Below are positions 8,899-18,479 of a DNA stretch of 64,000 nt, piece by piece. A program made the translations under genes and the position numbers. The stretch is from Sphingomonas sp. H160509. Lineage in GTDB: Bacteria; Pseudomonadota; Alphaproteobacteria; Sphingomonadales; Sphingomonadaceae. Where the stretch lies: the NCBI RefSeq assembly GCF_024124765.2, contig NZ_JAMXSR020000002.1, forward strand, positions 1,263,001 through 1,327,000, read 5' to 3'. The notes under the pieces are model-generated. The model was not told where the DNA came from. It did not search any database and saw only the letters and a list, made by a program, of their open reading frames with translations. The number at the start of each line of letters is the position of its first letter. Positions within the stretch are counted from its first letter, which is position 1.

Positions 8899-10277
8899 TG
8901 CGCCACCCGATGACGACAGCCGGCAAGATCGACCAGCCGATACGGCGTACCCCGCAGCGGTCCTGGCCGATGTTCCTGCGCATCTTCGTGCTGGGGCTGA
9001 CGACCGTGCTGCTGGTCCAGATCCTGAACTTTGCGATCGTGCTGCTGATGCCGCCGCCTCGGCCGCAGATCTTCACGGCCAACCGCGTCGCTGCGGTGGC
9101 GCGGACAGGGCGCGATCCGACCGGTCAGTTGAAGGTCGAGATTGCCACCGGCCCGCCCCATCCGACCGACAATCCGCGCGACGCTCGGCTCGCCGAATCG
9201 ATTGCCGCCGATCTCGGACTGGCGCGAACCAAGGTGACCGTCGAGACCGAACGATCGGCGATGCCGCTGTTCGCAGGCGCACTCCGGCCGCCGCTGCCGC
9301 TCGGCATGGGCCGTTCGGGGCATCTGCCGCAATCGTTCGATAATGCGCTGTTCGGCCCGTTCGTCGTGTCGATCGAGATGCCGAACGGCCGGTGGCACGT
9401 GATCCGGCCGACGCACACCACGATCGGCCCTTGGCGTATGCGGATCGTGCTGTGGTTCCTGGTTGCAATGGTGGTTGCGGCCGCGGTGGCATGGGTGATG
9501 GCGCGGCGCGTCGTAAAGCCGATTGCGCTTTTTGCCGCCGCCGCCGAGCGTCTCGGTCGCGATCCCCGCGCCGAACCGCTGCCGATCGTCGGCCCGCCGG
9601 AGATCGCCGAAGCGGCCACCGCGTTCAACTTGATGCAGGAGCGGCTGAATCGCTATGTCGAGGATCGGACGACTCTGATCGCCGCGGTCGCGCATGATCT
9701 GAGGACGCCGTTGATGCGGTTGTCGCTGCGCCTCGAAAAGGCGCCCGACGATATCCGTGCGGCAAGCGAGGGCGACATCCAGGAGATGAGCGAGCGGATC
9801 GGTTCGGCGATGGCGTTCGTCCGCGACATGACCCGGCATGTCCGCCGCCAGCGGCTCGATCTCCGCTCGCTTGCCGAGAGCGTCGCGGATGATTTTGCCG
9901 ATCGCGGCGATGCGGTGGCTTTGCTTCCGGGTGACCCGCTCACGCTGGAGGGCGATGCGCCGTCGTTGAAGGCGCTGATCGCGAACCTGGTCGGCAACGC
10001 GGTCAAATATGCCGGCCATGCCGAAGTGGAAGTGCGCAGCGAGGGCGGGGTCGCGATCGTCGAGGTGTGCGATTCAGGGCCGGGCATGGCGCCAGCGGAT
10101 CTCGCCCGCGCGTTCGAGCCGTTCTTCCGCGCCGAGCAATCGCGCAATCGCGACACCGGCGGCAGCGGGCTTGGCCTCGCCAGCGTCCGCGCGGTGGCGC
10201 GCGCGCATGGCGGCGATGCGACGATCGAGAACCGCCCGGGCGTCGGGTTGCTCGCGCGGGTGACGTTGCCGATCTGA
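8898..10277 (+). CDS. Membrane sensor histidine kinase (EnvZ-like)
   Basis: A 459-aa inner-membrane kinase. Two membrane segments (about residues 24-50 and 176-198) flank a periplasmic sensor region of about 125 residues rich in Pro and Arg. A HAMP linker follows, then the H-box VAHDLRTPLMRLSLRLE with phospho-acceptor His266, the N-box LIANLVGNAVKYA, the G1 box DSGPGMA and the G2 box GGSGLGLASV. It should phosphorylate the response regulator whose stop overlaps its start. The next gene, 78 bases downstream on the same strand, encodes an EF-hand lipoprotein that may be a target or an accessory factor. Confidence 0.93.
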   Translation: MRHPMTTAGKIDQPIRRTPQRSWPMFLRIFVLGLTTVLLVQILNFAIVLLMPPPRPQIFTANRVAAVARTGRDPTGQLKVEIATGPPHPTDNPRDARLAESIAADLGLARTKVTVETERSAMPLFAGALRPPLPLGMGRSGHLPQSFDNALFGPFVVSIEMPNGRWHVIRPTHTTIGPWRMRIVLWFLVAMVVAAAVAWVMARRVVKPIALFAAAAERLGRDPRAEPLPIVGPPEIAEAATAFNLMQERLNRYVEDRTTLIAAVAHDLRTPLMRLSLRLEKAPDDIRAASEGDIQEMSERIGSAMAFVRDMTRHVRRQRLDLRSLAESVADDFADRGDAVALLPGDPLTLEGDAPSLKALIANLVGNAVKYAGHAEVEVRSEGGVAIVEVCDSGPGMAPADLARAFEPFFRAEQSRNRDTGGSGLGLASVRAVARAHGGDATIENRPGVGLLARVTLPI

Positions 10278-10355
10278 ACTGCGCGAGCGGTCAGCCGAAA
10301 CATCGCGGCAACGATCGCCGTGTCAGACGAATATCACGGCATCTCGGGAGATTGC

Positions 10356-11078
10356 ATGCGTAACGTCCTTTACCTTGGCATCGCCGCCGCATTGGCCGGA
10401 TGCTCATCCCAGACGCCGCACCCACAGGGCGGTTATGGTCCGGCACGGGGCCGCGGCCAGTTGTTCATCAGTCCGATGGGCGAACCGTTCCGCGCGTCAC
10501 TCAAGCCGGGCGCGGCACAGGACCTGTGGTTCGCGGGCGCCGATACCGATGGCGACGGGAGGATCACGATGGCCGAATTCCAGCATGACGCCACTCGTTT
10601 CTTCGCGGTGCTCGATCGCGGCAAGGACGGCGAGATCGATCCCGACGACATCGCCTATTACGAAAACGTCCTGGCCCCCGAGATTCGCGTGGCATCGGGC
10701 GGACGCGGGCCAAGGTCCGAAGGTGGCGGGCGAAGTCGTGGCGGCCGCGGAAGAGGTGGCGGCGGGTCCGGCGGTCAGGGCATGCAGTTCGGCAACGGCG
10801 ACAGCAAGAAGGGCGCCACCGCCGTCCACGAACGCATCGGCGCCGCGCGCTACGGCTTCTTCGACTTGCCGGAGCCGGTGATCGCCGCCGATGCGGACCT
10901 GAACCGCGGCATCGATTCAGGCGAGTTTGCCAAGGCTGCGGCAACGCGCTTCGCCGCGCTCGACCGGAACCATGACGGCGCGCTGACCCACGGCGAACTC
11001 CCACGCGCGGGCGGCGAGACGTGGCGCAACGGCTCGGACGAACCGACCGCCCCGCCTCCGGAACGTCGCGAGCCCTGA
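10356..11078 (+). CDS. EF-hand domain lipoprotein
   Basis: A 240-aa envelope protein with a lipoprotein signal (MRNVLYLGIAAALAGCSSQ, lipobox LAGC). Four EF-hand loops can be read: DTDGDGRITMAEF, DRGKDGEIDPDDI, DADLNRGIDSGEF and DRNHDGALTHGEL. All keep ligand positions 1, 3, 5, 9 and 12 well enough for Ca2+ binding. The first and second pairs are separated by a Gly/Arg/Ser-rich linker of about 35 residues. ATG 10356 is the start because the signal peptide begins there. It directly follows the two-component operon, which suggests shared control, but no binding site is evident. Confidence 0.88.
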   Translation: MRNVLYLGIAAALAGCSSQTPHPQGGYGPARGRGQLFISPMGEPFRASLKPGAAQDLWFAGADTDGDGRITMAEFQHDATRFFAVLDRGKDGEIDPDDIAYYENVLAPEIRVASGGRGPRSEGGGRSRGGRGRGGGGSGGQGMQFGNGDSKKGATAVHERIGAARYGFFDLPEPVIAADADLNRGIDSGEFAKAAATRFAALDRNHDGALTHGELPRAGGETWRNGSDEPTAPPPERREP

Positions 11079-11100
11079 CGCCATCGGCGCGGCATTCGGT

Positions 11101-11229
11101 TCAGCCAAGCATGCCCGACACGATCCAGCGACGACTGACCGCGGACTTGACGATCGCCGCGCCGCAGCACCGGCAGGCGGAGCGCTGGATCGGCTCGCTC
11201 TTCACGTCGCGGTGCCGGGATCGCGGCAT
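11101..11229 (-). CDS. Small Cys-rich protein (42 aa), unknown
   Basis: A short frame beginning MPRSRHRDVKSEPIQRSA and continuing with a CRCCG knuckle, then IVKSAVSRRWIVSGMLG. Codon use is strongly coding-like (GTC, ATC, CGC, GTG, AAG), and the sequence reads as a compact basic protein with a Cys-x-Cys-Cys-Gly cluster that may bind zinc. I do not recognise the family. It converges on the EF-hand gene with 22 bases between the stops, and its start faces the GH130 gene 248 bases away. Nothing else is visible between 11230 and 11477. Because it is short, it could be a chance frame. Confidence 0.45.
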   Translation of the reverse strand: MPRSRHRDVKSEPIQRSACRCCGAAIVKSAVSRRWIVSGMLG

Positions 11230-11477
11230 GTGGCGGCCGATCGCACAATTGCCGGGTCGTGATGGTTGAGCCTGCATACCGCGTCCTTCGTGCATCGGTC
11301 GTCGAATGATCGAGCTGGCGGTGTGACAGGCGAAGTTTTCCGCGGTGTTTCGGCAGCCGCGCGTGACGGGGAATTCATGTAGCCATGGCGGCGGTTTCGG
11401 CGTTCAGTGCCGGGCACCCCTCGCGGTGTCGTGGCGTCCATTTCGACGCGACGACAGCGCGTCACCTGGAGCCGACC

Positions 11478-12773
11478 ATGGCCGAAGCCGAACTCGTCGC
11501 CTTTTCCAATATTCAGTTGCGGCCAGACCCATCGCGGACCGTCATCCGGCCGTTCAACATCGAATATCCCGGCGCGTTCAAGGTCGATGGCCACCCCCGC
11601 GCCGTCCGCGTGATCGACCGCGTTCTGTCGCTCTCGCCCGACGAACTCCGCGCCGAGCGTCGTCGCGTGATGGAGTCGCTCGACGAACGCCATCGCGATG
11701 TCGACGAGCTTCTCCTGCACCGCTTCGGCGAGATCATGGCGGTGCTGAAGGACCCGCGCGAGATCGACACCGACCAGAAACTGCTGATCGGCGCCTATCT
11801 CAGCGGTGAATATTCGTTCGAGGCGGCCGCGCTGTTCAACCCGAGCATGGTGCTCGACCCCGATCAAGCCAACGCCCCCGAAGGCGGCCTGCGCTTCATC
11901 CTGTCGCTACGCGGGATCGGCGAAGGTCATGTCTCGTCGGTCACGTTCCGCACCGGAAGCTGGTCGCCCGACGACGGTTTCTCGGTCGATCCCGCGAGCC
12001 AGACCGCGGTGCCGCCGCGGGTCACACCGACGGATCAGGGTGCGACCGATGGCGGTCCCACCCGACTGGAATGCGGTGGCAGTCGCGAATTGTCGGAGAC
12101 GGTGATCTTTCCGATCCTGCCAAGCCAACATCAGGGGATCGAGGACCTGCGGCTCGTCCGTTTCGAGGACGCTGGCAAGGTGCAGTATCTCGGCACTTAT
12201 ACCGCGTTCAGCGGCTCGGAAGCGCGCTGCGAACTGCTCCGCGGCGAGGACTTCAAGACGTTCGAGATGCAACCGATGCGCGGCGCGGTCGCGGCGACCA
12301 AGGGCATGGCGCTGTTCCCACGCAAGATCGACGGGCGCTATGCGATGCTCGGGCGGCAGGATAACGAGAACATCTGGTACCTGACCTCGGACGACCTGCT
12401 GACCTGGGACGGTGGCACCAAGATCGTCGAGCCGAAATGGCCGTGGGAATTCATCCAGATGGGCAATTGCGGCTCACCGATCGAGATCGACGAGGGCTGG
12501 CTGGTGCTGACCCACGGCGTCGGCAGCGTCCGTAATTACTGCATCGGCGCATGCCTGCTCGACAAGGCCGACCCGACCAAATTGCTCGCGCGGATGACCG
12601 ATCCGCTGATCGTGCCGAGCCCGGCCGAACGCGACGGTTATGTGCCGAACGTCGTGTATAGCTGCGGCGGAATCGTCCATGATCGCACGCTGTTGCTGCC
12701 GTTCGGGGTGGCCGACAATTTCGCCTCGTTCGCGACGGTGGATGTCGGGCGGCTGCTCGCGGCGATGGCGTGA
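11478..12773 (+). CDS. Glycoside hydrolase family 130-like glycosidase/phosphorylase
   Basis: A 431-aa protein of the five-bladed propeller COG2152 group (GH130), whose characterised members phosphorolyse or hydrolyse beta-mannosides. Family-typical stretches are LRPDPSRTVIRPFNIE near the N-terminus, SSVTFRTG, LGTYTAFSG, KGMALFPRKIDGRYAMLGRQD, NIWYLTSDDLLTW, WEFIQMGNCGSPIEIDEGW, LTHGVG and GYVPNVVYSCGGI. The start ATG 11478 has GGAG upstream (CTGGAGCCGACC). There is no signal peptide, so it acts in the cytoplasm. No glycosyltransferase or sugar transporter sits next to it, which is unusual because GH130 genes often lie in polysaccharide loci. Substrate unknown. Confidence 0.85.
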   Translation: MAEAELVAFSNIQLRPDPSRTVIRPFNIEYPGAFKVDGHPRAVRVIDRVLSLSPDELRAERRRVMESLDERHRDVDELLLHRFGEIMAVLKDPREIDTDQKLLIGAYLSGEYSFEAAALFNPSMVLDPDQANAPEGGLRFILSLRGIGEGHVSSVTFRTGSWSPDDGFSVDPASQTAVPPRVTPTDQGATDGGPTRLECGGSRELSETVIFPILPSQHQGIEDLRLVRFEDAGKVQYLGTYTAFSGSEARCELLRGEDFKTFEMQPMRGAVAATKGMALFPRKIDGRYAMLGRQDNENIWYLTSDDLLTWDGGTKIVEPKWPWEFIQMGNCGSPIEIDEGWLVLTHGVGSVRNYCIGACLLDKADPTKLLARMTDPLIVPSPAERDGYVPNVVYSCGGIVHDRTLLLPFGVADNFASFATVDVGRLLAAMA

Positions 12774-12805
12774 AGGCGAGCCGACCGGCAGTCGGCACTA
12801 GCATG

Positions 12806-12858
12806 TTTCCCCGCGAAGGCGGGGACCCAGCCTGGGCTCCCGCCTTCGCGGGAGAACA
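12806..12858. repeat. Intergenic inverted repeat, family A (copy 1)
   Basis: Two facing arms, CCCCGCGAAGGCGGGG and CCCGCCTTCGCGGG, each able to form its own hairpin (stem CCCGC/GCGGG with a GAAG or CTTC loop) and also to pair with each other through ACCCAG/CTGGG. It lies between the convergent ends of the GH130 and pncA genes. The same design recurs near 24132, 43285, 56978 and 63590. Confidence 0.9.
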
Positions 12859-12861
12859 ATC

Positions 12862-13477
12862 TTACGCTGCGTTCGGCGTACTGGCCCGTTCGACGATCAG
12901 CCCCGCCCCCTGCAAAATCTTCCGCGGCAACCGCGTCGATCTGTCGCTCGATACCGCGCGTGAGGCCCGCCGGCACGGTCACCACGAAACCCCGCGCGAG
13001 TAGTCCATCGACCGCCCAACGGACGCAGTAATCCGCCGCGACACCGATTACCGTGACCTCGGTAACGCCACTTGCCGCCAACGCCGCGAAAAACGCCTCG
13101 CGCTCAATAGTCGGCCTCTCGGCATCCCGCGCATCCTCGATCGCCAGACCCGGTTCGGCCCACATATCGAACACCCCCTTCTCGATCCGCCACGCCGGGA
13201 TCGCCGGGTCGACCAGCGCGACGTCGAGCATGTTGCCCCACCCTCGCGTCCCCCGCACGCAGTGGATCGGAAACATCTGCGCCTCGGGCGACGCGGCGTA
13301 GGTCTCGGCGAAATGCGTGTCGAACGTGAACAGGACACCGGCAACTTCGTCAGGCGTGAGAGCCGATAGCCACGCCTGCATCGGCGCGACCAAATCCGCC
13401 GCCCCCGCCACGCTCAGCGCGCCCTCGCCCGCCATGAAATCCCACTGCGTATCCACCACGACCACGAACCGCGCCAT
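12862..13477 (-). CDS. pncA: Nicotinamidase / isochorismatase-like amidase PncA (C-terminal frameshift)
   Basis: Hydrolyses nicotinamide to nicotinate for NAD salvage. It starts [15 protein letters not shown] with catalytic Asp9, has the conserved Lys in [10 protein letters not shown], and the nucleophile Cys in [20 protein letters not shown]. One C too many in the run 12906-12910 shifts the frame just before the end. Corrected, the protein ends [18 protein letters not shown] with TAA at 12862-12864, about 204 aa, normal for the family. As sequenced, the frame runs on antisense into the GH130 gene. It is divergent from pncB, the next enzyme in the pathway, with an 82-base gap that should hold both promoters. 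Confidence 0.9.
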
Positions 13478-13559
13478 CGCCCATCTCCCTTGCCCGCTGC
13501 TTGACACAAACGCGTCTTCTCGGACACCCGGCCCCTACGCAACGCAGGAGCCCATGCGC

Positions 13560-14864
13560 ATGGCCGTGACCGATATCGCCACCCGGACGTACAACCACAA
13601 TTTCCGGCTCGATCCGATCGTCCGCAGCCTGCTCGATACCGATTTCTACAAGCTGTTGATGTTGCAGATGATCCGGCAGGCCTATCCCGACGTCAACGCC
13701 ACCTTCGCGCTGATCAACCGGACCAAAACGGTGCGGCTGGCGGAGATCGTCGACGAGGCCGAACTGCGTGCGCAGCTCGATCACGCGCGCACGCTGCGGT
13801 TCGCGAAGAAGGAGCTGATCTGGCTCGCGGGCAACAGCTTCTACGGCAAGCAGAAGATGTTCGGGCCGGAGTTCCTGGCGTGGCTCGCGGAGTTCCAGCT
13901 GCCGGCATACGATCTGCGCAAGGTCGACGGGCAGTATGAACTGCATTTCGAAGGGCCGTGGAGCCACACGACGATGTGGGAAATCCCCGCGCTGACGATC
14001 ATCAACGAACTGAAGTCCCGCGCCGCCCTGCGTGATCGCGGCCGGTTCGCGCTCGACATCGTCTACGCGCGCGCCAAGGCCAAATTGTGGGAGAAGGTCG
14101 AGCGGCTGCGCGAGTTGCCCGACCTCGTGCTGTCGGACTTCGGCACGCGGCGGCGGCACGGGTTCCTGTGGCAGCGCTGGTGCGTCGAGGCGCTGAAGGA
14201 AGGGCTCGGCGACCGGTTCATCGGTACGTCGAACGTGCTGCTGGCGATGGACGCCGACCTGGAGGCGATCGGCACGAACGCGCACGAGCTGCCGATGGTC
14301 ACCGCCGCGCTGGCGAACAGCGACGCAGACCTCGCCGAAGCGCCGTACCGCGTGCTCGAGCATTGGCGGCAACATTATAACGGCAATCTGCTGATCGCCC
14401 TCCCCGACGCGTTCGGGACGACCGCGTTCCTGCGCAACGCACCGCACTGGCTGGCGGAGTGGACCGGCTTCCGTCCCGACAGCGCGCCGCCGATCGCGGG
14501 CGGCGAGCAGATCATCCGCTGGTGGGAGCAGCAGGGTGTCGATCCCAAGACCAAGCTGCTGATCTTCTCCGACGGGATGGACATCGACACGATCGAGCAG
14601 ACGTATCGCCATTTTCACGGCCGCGTGCGGATGAGCTTTGGCTGGGGGACCAACCTGACCAACGACTTCCGCGGCTGCGATCCCGATGGCGCGGCGGCAC
14701 TGGAGCCGATCTCGCTGGTCTGCAAGGTGATCGCCGCGAATGGCCGCCCGGCGGTAAAACTGTCCGACAATCCGGCGAAGGCGACGGGCGAACCCACGGA
14801 GATCGCGCGGTACCTGCGGGTGTTCGGGGAAGCGGATCGCGCCGCGGCACCCGTTTTAGTCTGA
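13560..14864 (+). CDS. pncB: Nicotinate phosphoribosyltransferase
   Basis: Condenses nicotinate with PRPP (ATP-assisted) to nicotinate mononucleotide, the step after PncA. Characteristic parts are [33 protein letters not shown], the [12 protein letters not shown] segment, [16 protein letters not shown] with the conserved His, [35 protein letters not shown] and [16 protein letters not shown] plus [12 protein letters not shown]. The chosen ATG 13560 ([15 protein letters not shown]) sits 9 bases after AGGAG at 13546-13550; an ATG at 13554 is too close to the ribosome binding site. 434 aa, full length. Together with pncA it completes the Preiss-Handler entry to NAD. Confidence 0.95.
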   Translation: MAVTDIATRTYNHNFRLDPIVRSLLDTDFYKLLMLQMIRQAYPDVNATFALINRTKTVRLAEIVDEAELRAQLDHARTLRFAKKELIWLAGNSFYGKQKMFGPEFLAWLAEFQLPAYDLRKVDGQYELHFEGPWSHTTMWEIPALTIINELKSRAALRDRGRFALDIVYARAKAKLWEKVERLRELPDLVLSDFGTRRRHGFLWQRWCVEALKEGLGDRFIGTSNVLLAMDADLEAIGTNAHELPMVTAALANSDADLAEAPYRVLEHWRQHYNGNLLIALPDAFGTTAFLRNAPHWLAEWTGFRPDSAPPIAGGEQIIRWWEQQGVDPKTKLLIFSDGMDIDTIEQTYRHFHGRVRMSFGWGTNLTNDFRGCDPDGAAALEPISLVCKVIAANGRPAVKLSDNPAKATGEPTEIARYLRVFGEADRAAAPVLV

Positions 14865-14872
14865 TCACCTGC

Positions 14873-14899
14873 GTGTCCTGCGCGCAACACGCAGGACAC
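14873..14899. terminator. Hairpin after pncB
   Basis: GTGTCCTGCG at 14873-14882 and CGCAGGACAC at 14890-14899 form a perfect 10-bp stem with a 7-base loop, 8 bases after the pncB stop. No T-run follows, so it may be a transcript-end stabiliser or a weak terminator ahead of the TonB receptor gene. Confidence 0.55.
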
Positions 14900-15019
14900 A
14901 TATCGCAACAAAATTGTCGTATCGCGCAATCTTCCCTTGCTTCGTTACGCCCGTGAGCCATCATTCGCACACATAAGATAAGAGAGCGGATGTTTGCTGG
15001 GGCGCGGACAAGGGGAAAA

Positions 15020-17948
15020 ATGTTGAAGCGTGGGTTCAAGACGTTCACGGGCGCGAGCAAATATGCCGGCGCCAGCGGGTTGGCATTGGTGGCGATGCTG
15101 ACAGCGATGCCGGCCTTCGCACAATCGGTGACGACACCGACCGCCGAGGGCGTGCAGGCCGCCGATCCATCCGTAGACCAGGCTGGCGGAGATGAGATCG
15201 TCGTGACCGGATCGCGCATTCGCCGCAGTCCGCTCGACCAGCCCTCCCCCGTCGTCACGGTCGATGCGCAGTCGATCCAGCGCACCGGGCTTTCGTCGGT
15301 CGCCGACGTTCTCCAGCGGCTGCCAAGCGCGGCCGGCGGGCTCAATTCGAAGGTCAACAATTCGGGTAACATCGGCAATCCGCCCGACGGCGGTGGCGTC
15401 GGTGCAGGGTCGGCCGAGATCGACCTGCGCTATCTGACGGCCAAGCGGACGCTGGTGCTGGTCGACGGGCTTCGCTTCGTCAACGGCGCATCGGCGAGCG
15501 GCATTCCCTCGACGGTCGATCTCAACACGATCCAGGTCGGCTCGATCGAGCGGATCGAAATCCTCCAGTCGGGCCAGTCGCCGCTTTACGGATCGGACGC
15601 GCTGGCCGGCGTCGTCAACATCATCACCAAATCGCAGCAGAAGGGCCTCAAGGCCTCCGCGCAGTTCGGCACGTTCCGGCAGGGCGACGGCCATACCCAG
15701 GACTATAACGTCAGCTACGGCATCCAGGCGCCGCGGACGAGCGTGGTGTTCGGCGGCAGCTACGTGAAGCAGGAGTCGGTCAGCACGCGCGATCGAAAGA
15801 TTTCGCAGTTCCCCAACCCTGGCCAGACAAGTTGCTCGGACGTCATTGGTGGTTGTTCGGGCGCTACCCCCAACGGATTCTTCCAGGTCGGTGGCCGGAA
15901 CCTGACGCTGAAGTCCGCCCCCCATCCTCGGTCGGCCACGCTACGACGCCGCCAATCCGACCGGCCCGAACAGCGATTTCAAGGAATTCACGTCCGCCGA
16001 CCGCTTCAACTTCTCGCCGTTTAACTATTTCCTGACCCCGTCCGAGCGCTACGGCTTCTTCGTCAGCGCCAAGCAGGAACTCACCGACAACGTGAACCTG
16101 CGCGTGAAGATGAACTACACGCGACGCAATTCGCAGAATCAGGCGGCGTTCCTGCCGCTCGTGATCGGGCCGGACGCTGGCAACGGCAACCTGCTCGACA
16201 CGATCTCGGTCGATGCCACCAACCCGTATAATCCGTTCGGCTACACGCTGTCGGCGGGCGGCGCGGGCAATGGTCCGGCGAACTATTCGACGGTGCGTCG
16301 TCGCCTCGTCGAGGCTGGCCAGCGGACCTATTCGCAGACTGTCGACACGATGTCGGCGACCGCCACGCTCGATGGCTCGTTCAACGTCGGCAGCCACAAA
16401 TTCTACTGGGACGTGAATGCGGTCCTCGGCTTCAACGACGCCAAGCAGCTGTTCACGGGCAACATCAACGCGGCCAATCTGGCCCAGGCACTAGGCCCGG
16501 TCGCAAACTGCACCGGGGCATGCGTACCGTTCAACATCTTCGGTGGCGCAGGATCGGTCACGCCGGCGATGCTCGGTTACATCGCGTTCGATGAGCGTGC
16601 GCGCAGTTCGCAGAGCCTGGAGGACTATACCGCCAATATCTCGGGCGACCTGTTCGACCTTCCCGCCGGCGCCGTTGGTCTCGCCGCGGGCTATGAGCAC
16701 CGCGTCCAATATGGCAGCTTCACGCCCGATCCGCTGATCACCGCAGGGCTCGGCGCGGATATCCCGGCGCAACCGGCGCGTGGGCACTTCAACTCGGACG
16801 AAGTCTATGCCGAGTTGCGGGTACCGCTGATCCACAACACGCCGCTCATCCAGTCGCTCGAAATCGGCGGCGCGGTGCGGCATTCGAACTATTCGATCAG
16901 CGGCAGCAACACGACCTATACCGGCAGCGGCCTGTGGAAGCCGTTCAGCGACCTGCTGTTGCGCGCCTCCTATGCGCAGGGCTTCCGCGCACCGAGCATC
17001 GGCGAATTGTTCGGCGCGGCATCGCGGTCCGACGCCGCGATTGACGACCCCTGCACCAACGTCGCCGGATCGCCGTTCCAGTCGTCCGCGACCGTCCGCG
17101 CCAACTGCATCGCCAACGGCGTACCCGCGAACGGCAGCTATCAGGAGCCGAATGGCGGACAGCTGAGCGTGCTGACCGGCGGCAATGAGGCGTTGAAGCC
17201 CGAGACGTCGCGGACATGGCTGTTCGGCGCGGTGTATGCGCCGAGCTGGGCCCGGACCAGCGGGATCGCCAGCCAGCTGAGCATCGAGGGCAATTATTAC
17301 GACATCAAGGTCGACGACGCGATCGCGGCGACCGACGCGACGCTGACGCTCAGCCGCTGTTCGCAGGCGGCGGACGCCCTTAGCTGTGCGGCGATCTCCC
17401 GCACGCCCAACGGGATCATCTCGCGGATCAACGCGCAGTTGCAGAACATCGGCGGCATCCGCACCCGCGGCGTCGACGTGACCGCGGTCTATCGCTCGCC
17501 GCAGACCTCGGCGGGCACGTTCGGGCTCTCGCTCAACGGCAACATCCTGTTGAAATACGCCGAGAGCTTCCCGGCGACCGTCGGCTTCACCACCACCAAT
17601 TACCAGGGTACGACGCGTGGCTCGCCCGAGCAGTCCTATCCGAAGTTCAAGGGCAATGCGGTCGTCGACTGGGACATCGGCATGGCGCGCGCGTCGTTCA
17701 CCGGCCGCTACATCAAGAGCGTGAAGGAAGCGGACGGCAAGAAACTCGACAACACCTTCTACGGTGACGTGCAGGTTACGCTGTCGCCGGGCTGGCTGGA
17801 GAATCGCTTGGGGCTGACGATCGGCGTGAACAACGTCTTCAATCAGGACCCGCCGGCGTGCTTCAGCTGCACCGGGCCGAACTACGACCCGAGCACGTAC
17901 GACGTGCCGGGGCAGTTCGGGTATATCCGACTGTCGTGGGGGCTTTGA
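15020..17948 (+). CDS. TonB-dependent outer-membrane receptor (one frameshift)
   Basis: About 975 aa. It has a signal peptide (MLKRGFK to MPAFAQS), a TonB-box-like DEIVVTGSRIRR, and a plug domain (QRTGLSSVADVLQRLPSA, TLVLVDGLRFVNG, GSIERIEILQSGQSPLYGSD, ALAGVVNIITK). A 22-strand barrel follows with APSIGELFGA, NEALKPETSRTW and a C-terminus ending in an aromatic strand, FGYIRLSWGL. The C run 15918-15923 has one base too many; removing it joins the plug to the barrel (RYDAANPTGPNSDF). ATG 15020 follows AGGGG and starts at the signal peptide. No siderophore or sugar genes adjoin it, so the substrate is unknown. Receptors of this sort in sphingomonads often import plant-derived compounds. Confidence 0.9.
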
Positions 17949-17991
17949 TCTTATGAGATGCCGGTCCGCTCATTGTGAGTGGGCAGGCAAA

Positions 17992-18117
17992 TCGATCCTC
18001 CCCGCCAGGGGGAGGTGGCGCGAAGCGACGGAGGGGGGAGGATACGGAACCTACGTTTCCCTTTCCTCCCCCTCCGTCTGGCAAGGGCCAGCCACCCCCC
18101 CTGGCGGGGGAGGATCG
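17992..18117. repeat. Intergenic inverted repeat, family C (copy 1)
   Basis: Outer arms ATCCTCCCCGCCAGGGGGAG and a facing CCCCCTGGCGGGGGAGGAT, with inner arms GGAGGGGGGAGGATA and CTCCCCCTCCGTC. It lies between the convergent ends of the TonB receptor and the DUF2794 gene. Related copies are near 26894, 53964 and 54361. Confidence 0.88.
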
Positions 18118-18127
18118 TTGGGTTTGC

Positions 18128-18466
18128 TCAGTCCTCGACCAACTTCATGAAACGGCGCTCGACCGGGGCTAGCACCGGCCCCAGTTCGTGCCCGCGCTTT
18201 ACCACCGCGCCGCCCTCGCCGATCAGCGCCCACATCCCCTGCTTGTTACGCAGCGAAGGCCGTTTCTCGATCCTGAACTCCGGCCGTTCGGCGGCGCGGC
18301 AAAAGGCGGCGAACACCGCGGCATCCTTGCCGAGATCGATCGCATAGTCGCGCCAATGACCTGCCGCGACCATCCGCCCGTAGAGATCCAGGATCCGGTT
18401 CAGTTCGAGGCGTTCGAAGCCGACCTGCGTCGCCTTGGACGGTGTGGGAAAAGGTACGACGCCCAT
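18128..18466 (-). CDS. DUF2794 domain protein
   Basis: A 112-aa cytoplasmic protein beginning MGVVPFPTPSKATQVGFERLELNRIL, with RDYAIDLGKDAAVFAAFCRAAERPEFRIEKRP in two adjoining pieces, KQGMWALIGEGGAVVKRGHEL and an end ERRFMKLVED. This matches my memory of DUF2794, a small alphaproteobacterial family without assigned function. It starts 13 bases after the stop of cysE on the same strand, so the two are probably co-transcribed. No catalytic motif is evident. Confidence 0.85.
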   Translation of the reverse strand: MGVVPFPTPSKATQVGFERLELNRILDLYGRMVAAGHWRDYAIDLGKDAAVFAAFCRAAERPEFRIEKRPSLRNKQGMWALIGEGGAVVKRGHELGPVLAPVERRFMKLVED

Positions 18467-18479
18467 CAGTTACTCACCA

